Positions 62,152-64,000 of a DNA stretch of 64,000 bases are shown one piece after another. The first letter of the stretch is position 1. The number at the start of each line of letters is the position of its first letter. This DNA is from Saprospirales bacterium (GTDB lineage Bacteria > Bacteroidota > Bacteroidia > Chitinophagales > Saprospiraceae): contig JADJBL010000001.1 in the NCBI GenBank assembly GCA_016703765.1, positions 320,133 through 384,132 of the forward strand. The letters run 5' to 3'. A program made the translations under genes and the position numbers. The notes beneath the pieces were generated by a model. The model was not told where the DNA came from and did not search any database. It was given only the letters and a program-made list of their open reading frames with translations.

Positions 62152-64000
62152 TGTCCTTGAGATAGCGGGACCGGAGGTTGGGCAGGTCGTCGTTGCGAAA
62201 ACCGGTCGTCGGTACCGGCAGGGTTTGCGCCTCGCCTAGGAAATGCACCTTATCCGGATCCAGGGGCAAAATGATTATTTCCCCATATTGATACTCGGGG
62301 TCGAGTTTGCCCCGAAAGGTGTTCTGTCCCGAAATATCGGCGCTGCCCTGGATGAATAATTTCACCTTTCCCTCGTCGCTTTTTTTGAGATAAATGAGCG
62401 CTTCGTTGACAAAAGAGCCGATGGTGGCGCCGTAATTCTTGCGAAAATCTTTTTTGTCCATGGAGTACCTTCCAGGGGCGAACAGCACTTTTGCATTTTT
62501 TTCGGCATCCTTGAGGTTTATTTCGAAATACCTCCCTTTGTACCCCTTTACCAGTTCCTCGTCGGGATGCACGGAGGCCTCCCAATACGGCCTGTCCACC
62601 TGGGTGGCCTCTTTCCAGTCCTCCATCTGGACGGGCTTGAGCGACAAATCCTGCCCAAATTCTACTTTCAGCGTTTCCTCTTCCTGCTTCAATTGTTTCG
62701 TCAGAAGGGTATGTTCCTGGATCTGCCGGTCGGCTTCCTCGGTTTCCTTTGTCAGATTTTCTTCGTACCGGGTCACTTCGACCATTTCGGCGCCCAGGTC
62801 TTTCAATTCCCGCTCAATGCCGGCTTGTTCTTTTTTCAGCGTTTCGATCAATTCCTCCTCCTTGCATTTCGTTTTTTCTCCAAAGCCGTTGTAGCGATTC
62901 AGGAAGTCGTCCACCAGCGCATCCGTTTGCTCCAGGTCCTCGATGCCTTGTTCGAGGTTGCGCTGCAGGCCGGACCTTTCGGTGCTCAAAGCCCGGAGCT
63001 CTTCGCGCAGATCGTCCAGATGAGCGGTCATGGAGTCGTATAGATCTTTGGTCTTCTCCAGGTTTTGGCCGAAACCGTCGATCTGCTCTTGCAGCCTGCT
63101 TTGTTTATCGGTTAATAGTTCCGCGCTGGAGTTGATGATGCCGGCTTTTTCGATGAGTTGTTCGATTTTCTTCAGGGATTTTTCCGAGACGGGTATCCCG
63201 TCGTATCCCAGCTTCAGTTTGTTCAGGAACAACTTCAGGTCGGACAATTTGCCCGCAACCTGGCCCGGTATTTTGGAAAGTTCTTCCGTTTCCGCAAGGT
63301 ACTTGTTACGGGAGTCCTCCACATCTCCGACCTTTTCCCGCCGGCTTTTGACCTCTTCTTCGCAGATGGCGATCCTTTCCTTCATCGCATCCTCCGATTT
63401 CAGGTTTGCGAGTTTTTCCTGGAGTCCGGTCACCCTGGTTTCTTCTTTTTTGATCTCTTCGGCTTCCCATTCGAGCTTTTTGATCTCTTCCTCCAGTTTG
63501 ACCTGTTCGCCTGCCAGGCCATCGGCCTCTTTCTCCAATTGCCCGAGTTGATCCGCCACTTCCTTTTCGGATTGGATCAGCTCGTCCAGCTTTTTCAGGA
63601 CCTCGTCCTTCTGCCGGTTTTCCGACTCGATTTTTTTCGACAACTCCCCCACCTCTTTGTCGATGGCCATCACCTGTTGGGTCAATTCATCCAGTATCTT
63701 CTTGGGTTTGTCCTCCAGTTTTAGGGCAAGCTCCGCTTTCCTTTTCTCCAGATCGTCCAGTTCGGCCTGCATTTTTCGCCGGCAGCTATCCGCTGATCGG
63801 CTTCGCTCTGCAAGCCTCGAAGCTTTCGCTGATCTCCTCGTATCGGCTTTTGAGGCTATTGGCTTTGTCGCCGAGTTGCTGCGCATGACTGCCGAGCTCT
63901 TTTCCCTTTTCGAGCAGCTTGTCGATCTTTGGCGTCAGGTTCTTTTTTTGGGTTTTGGGCTTGAAAGATTGCAAAGTTTGGAGGGTTCCTTTATTGGTCT
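62087..64000 (-). CDS. Long coiled-coil protein with OmpA-like C-terminal domain (5' end outside window)
   Basis: At least 630 residues, open to the window edge. Almost all of the first 450 is heptad-rich coiled coil (Glu/Lys/Leu-rich, no signal peptide or membrane helix visible). The last about 150 residues form a globular domain (GRYFEINLKDAEKNAKVLFA, GKVKLFIQGSADISG, LPNLRSRYLKDIIGAYTKK) that loosely resembles an OmpA-like fold with an insertion. Two single-base losses near 63780 and 63812 (A5 for A6; T2 for T3) break the frame; repair gives SEADQRIAAGEKMQAELDDL. After AYTKK the frame runs into the reverse strand of the caspase gene (stop at 62087), so the true end is probably near 62125. 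Function unrecognised. Confidence 0.65.

Overview
The window is a 64 kb piece of a chromosome from a Bacteroidota bacterium, most likely a member of the Saprospiria (Lewinella/Haliscomenobacter-like). The evidence is: type IX secretion sorting domains of both type A (2473, 48876) and type B (51922); tandem OmpH/Skp chaperones; the bacteroidete promoter word TAnnTTTG upstream of many genes; the MoxR-DUF58-DUF4350-DUF4129-SpoIIM-RDD cluster; a mevalonate pathway; and moderately GC-rich coding DNA. No rRNA, tRNA, CRISPR array, phage or transposase gene was seen.

Layout. 1-1738: end of a CotH-family secreted protein. 1828-3288: PlsC-like acyltransferase and a secreted CxxCH protein. 3371-10627: a long minus-strand run (histidine ammonia-lyase, PagL-like lipid A deacylase, M48 protease, OmpA/PD40 protein, PAP2-like membrane protein, kynurenine 3-monooxygenase). 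10633-11022: a gene-free stretch with an inverted-repeat element and three copies of a short repeat. 11206-13318: two OmpH proteins and MurI. 13329-17479: minus-strand mevalonate cluster (type 2 IPP isomerase, HMG-CoA reductase, GHMP kinase, flavin reductase). 17752-21060: rplM-rpsI-rpsB-tsf plus pyrH. 21131-26440: PaaE-like reductase, ABC permease, IMPase, HPRT, M28 peptidase. 26570-26840: nested palindromic repeats. 26983-34095: the MoxR/DUF58/SpoIIM/RDD membrane cluster. 34100-37681: rlmD and ligA. 37752-44687: large secreted protein, TlpA-like thioredoxin, patatin. 44896-48855: two paralogous desaturases flanking a Tat-type flavin amine oxidase. 48876-51845: LVIVD propeller, methylmalonyl-CoA epimerase, and a GH114/TM1410-like lipoprotein whose halves appear in swapped order. 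51922-58104: a 2060-residue lectin/Ig-repeat adhesin. 58144-64000: YitT, GNAT, DUF1905/YdeI, a membrane caspase with a FISUMP domain, and a converging coiled-coil protein.

About a dozen otherwise well conserved genes are broken by single-base indels. Nearly all can be placed in short homopolymers, and every corrected length comes out as a whole number of codons at a normal family size. I treat these as probable sequence errors rather than pseudogenes and annotate the full spans as CDS.

Most interesting items: the apparently circularly permuted TM1410/GH114 lipoprotein; the caspase-TM-FISUMP protein with a convergent coiled-coil neighbour and a suspicious truncation where they meet; the desaturase/amine oxidase/desaturase cassette; the homogenised repeats of the giant adhesin; and several families of structured intergenic repeats.
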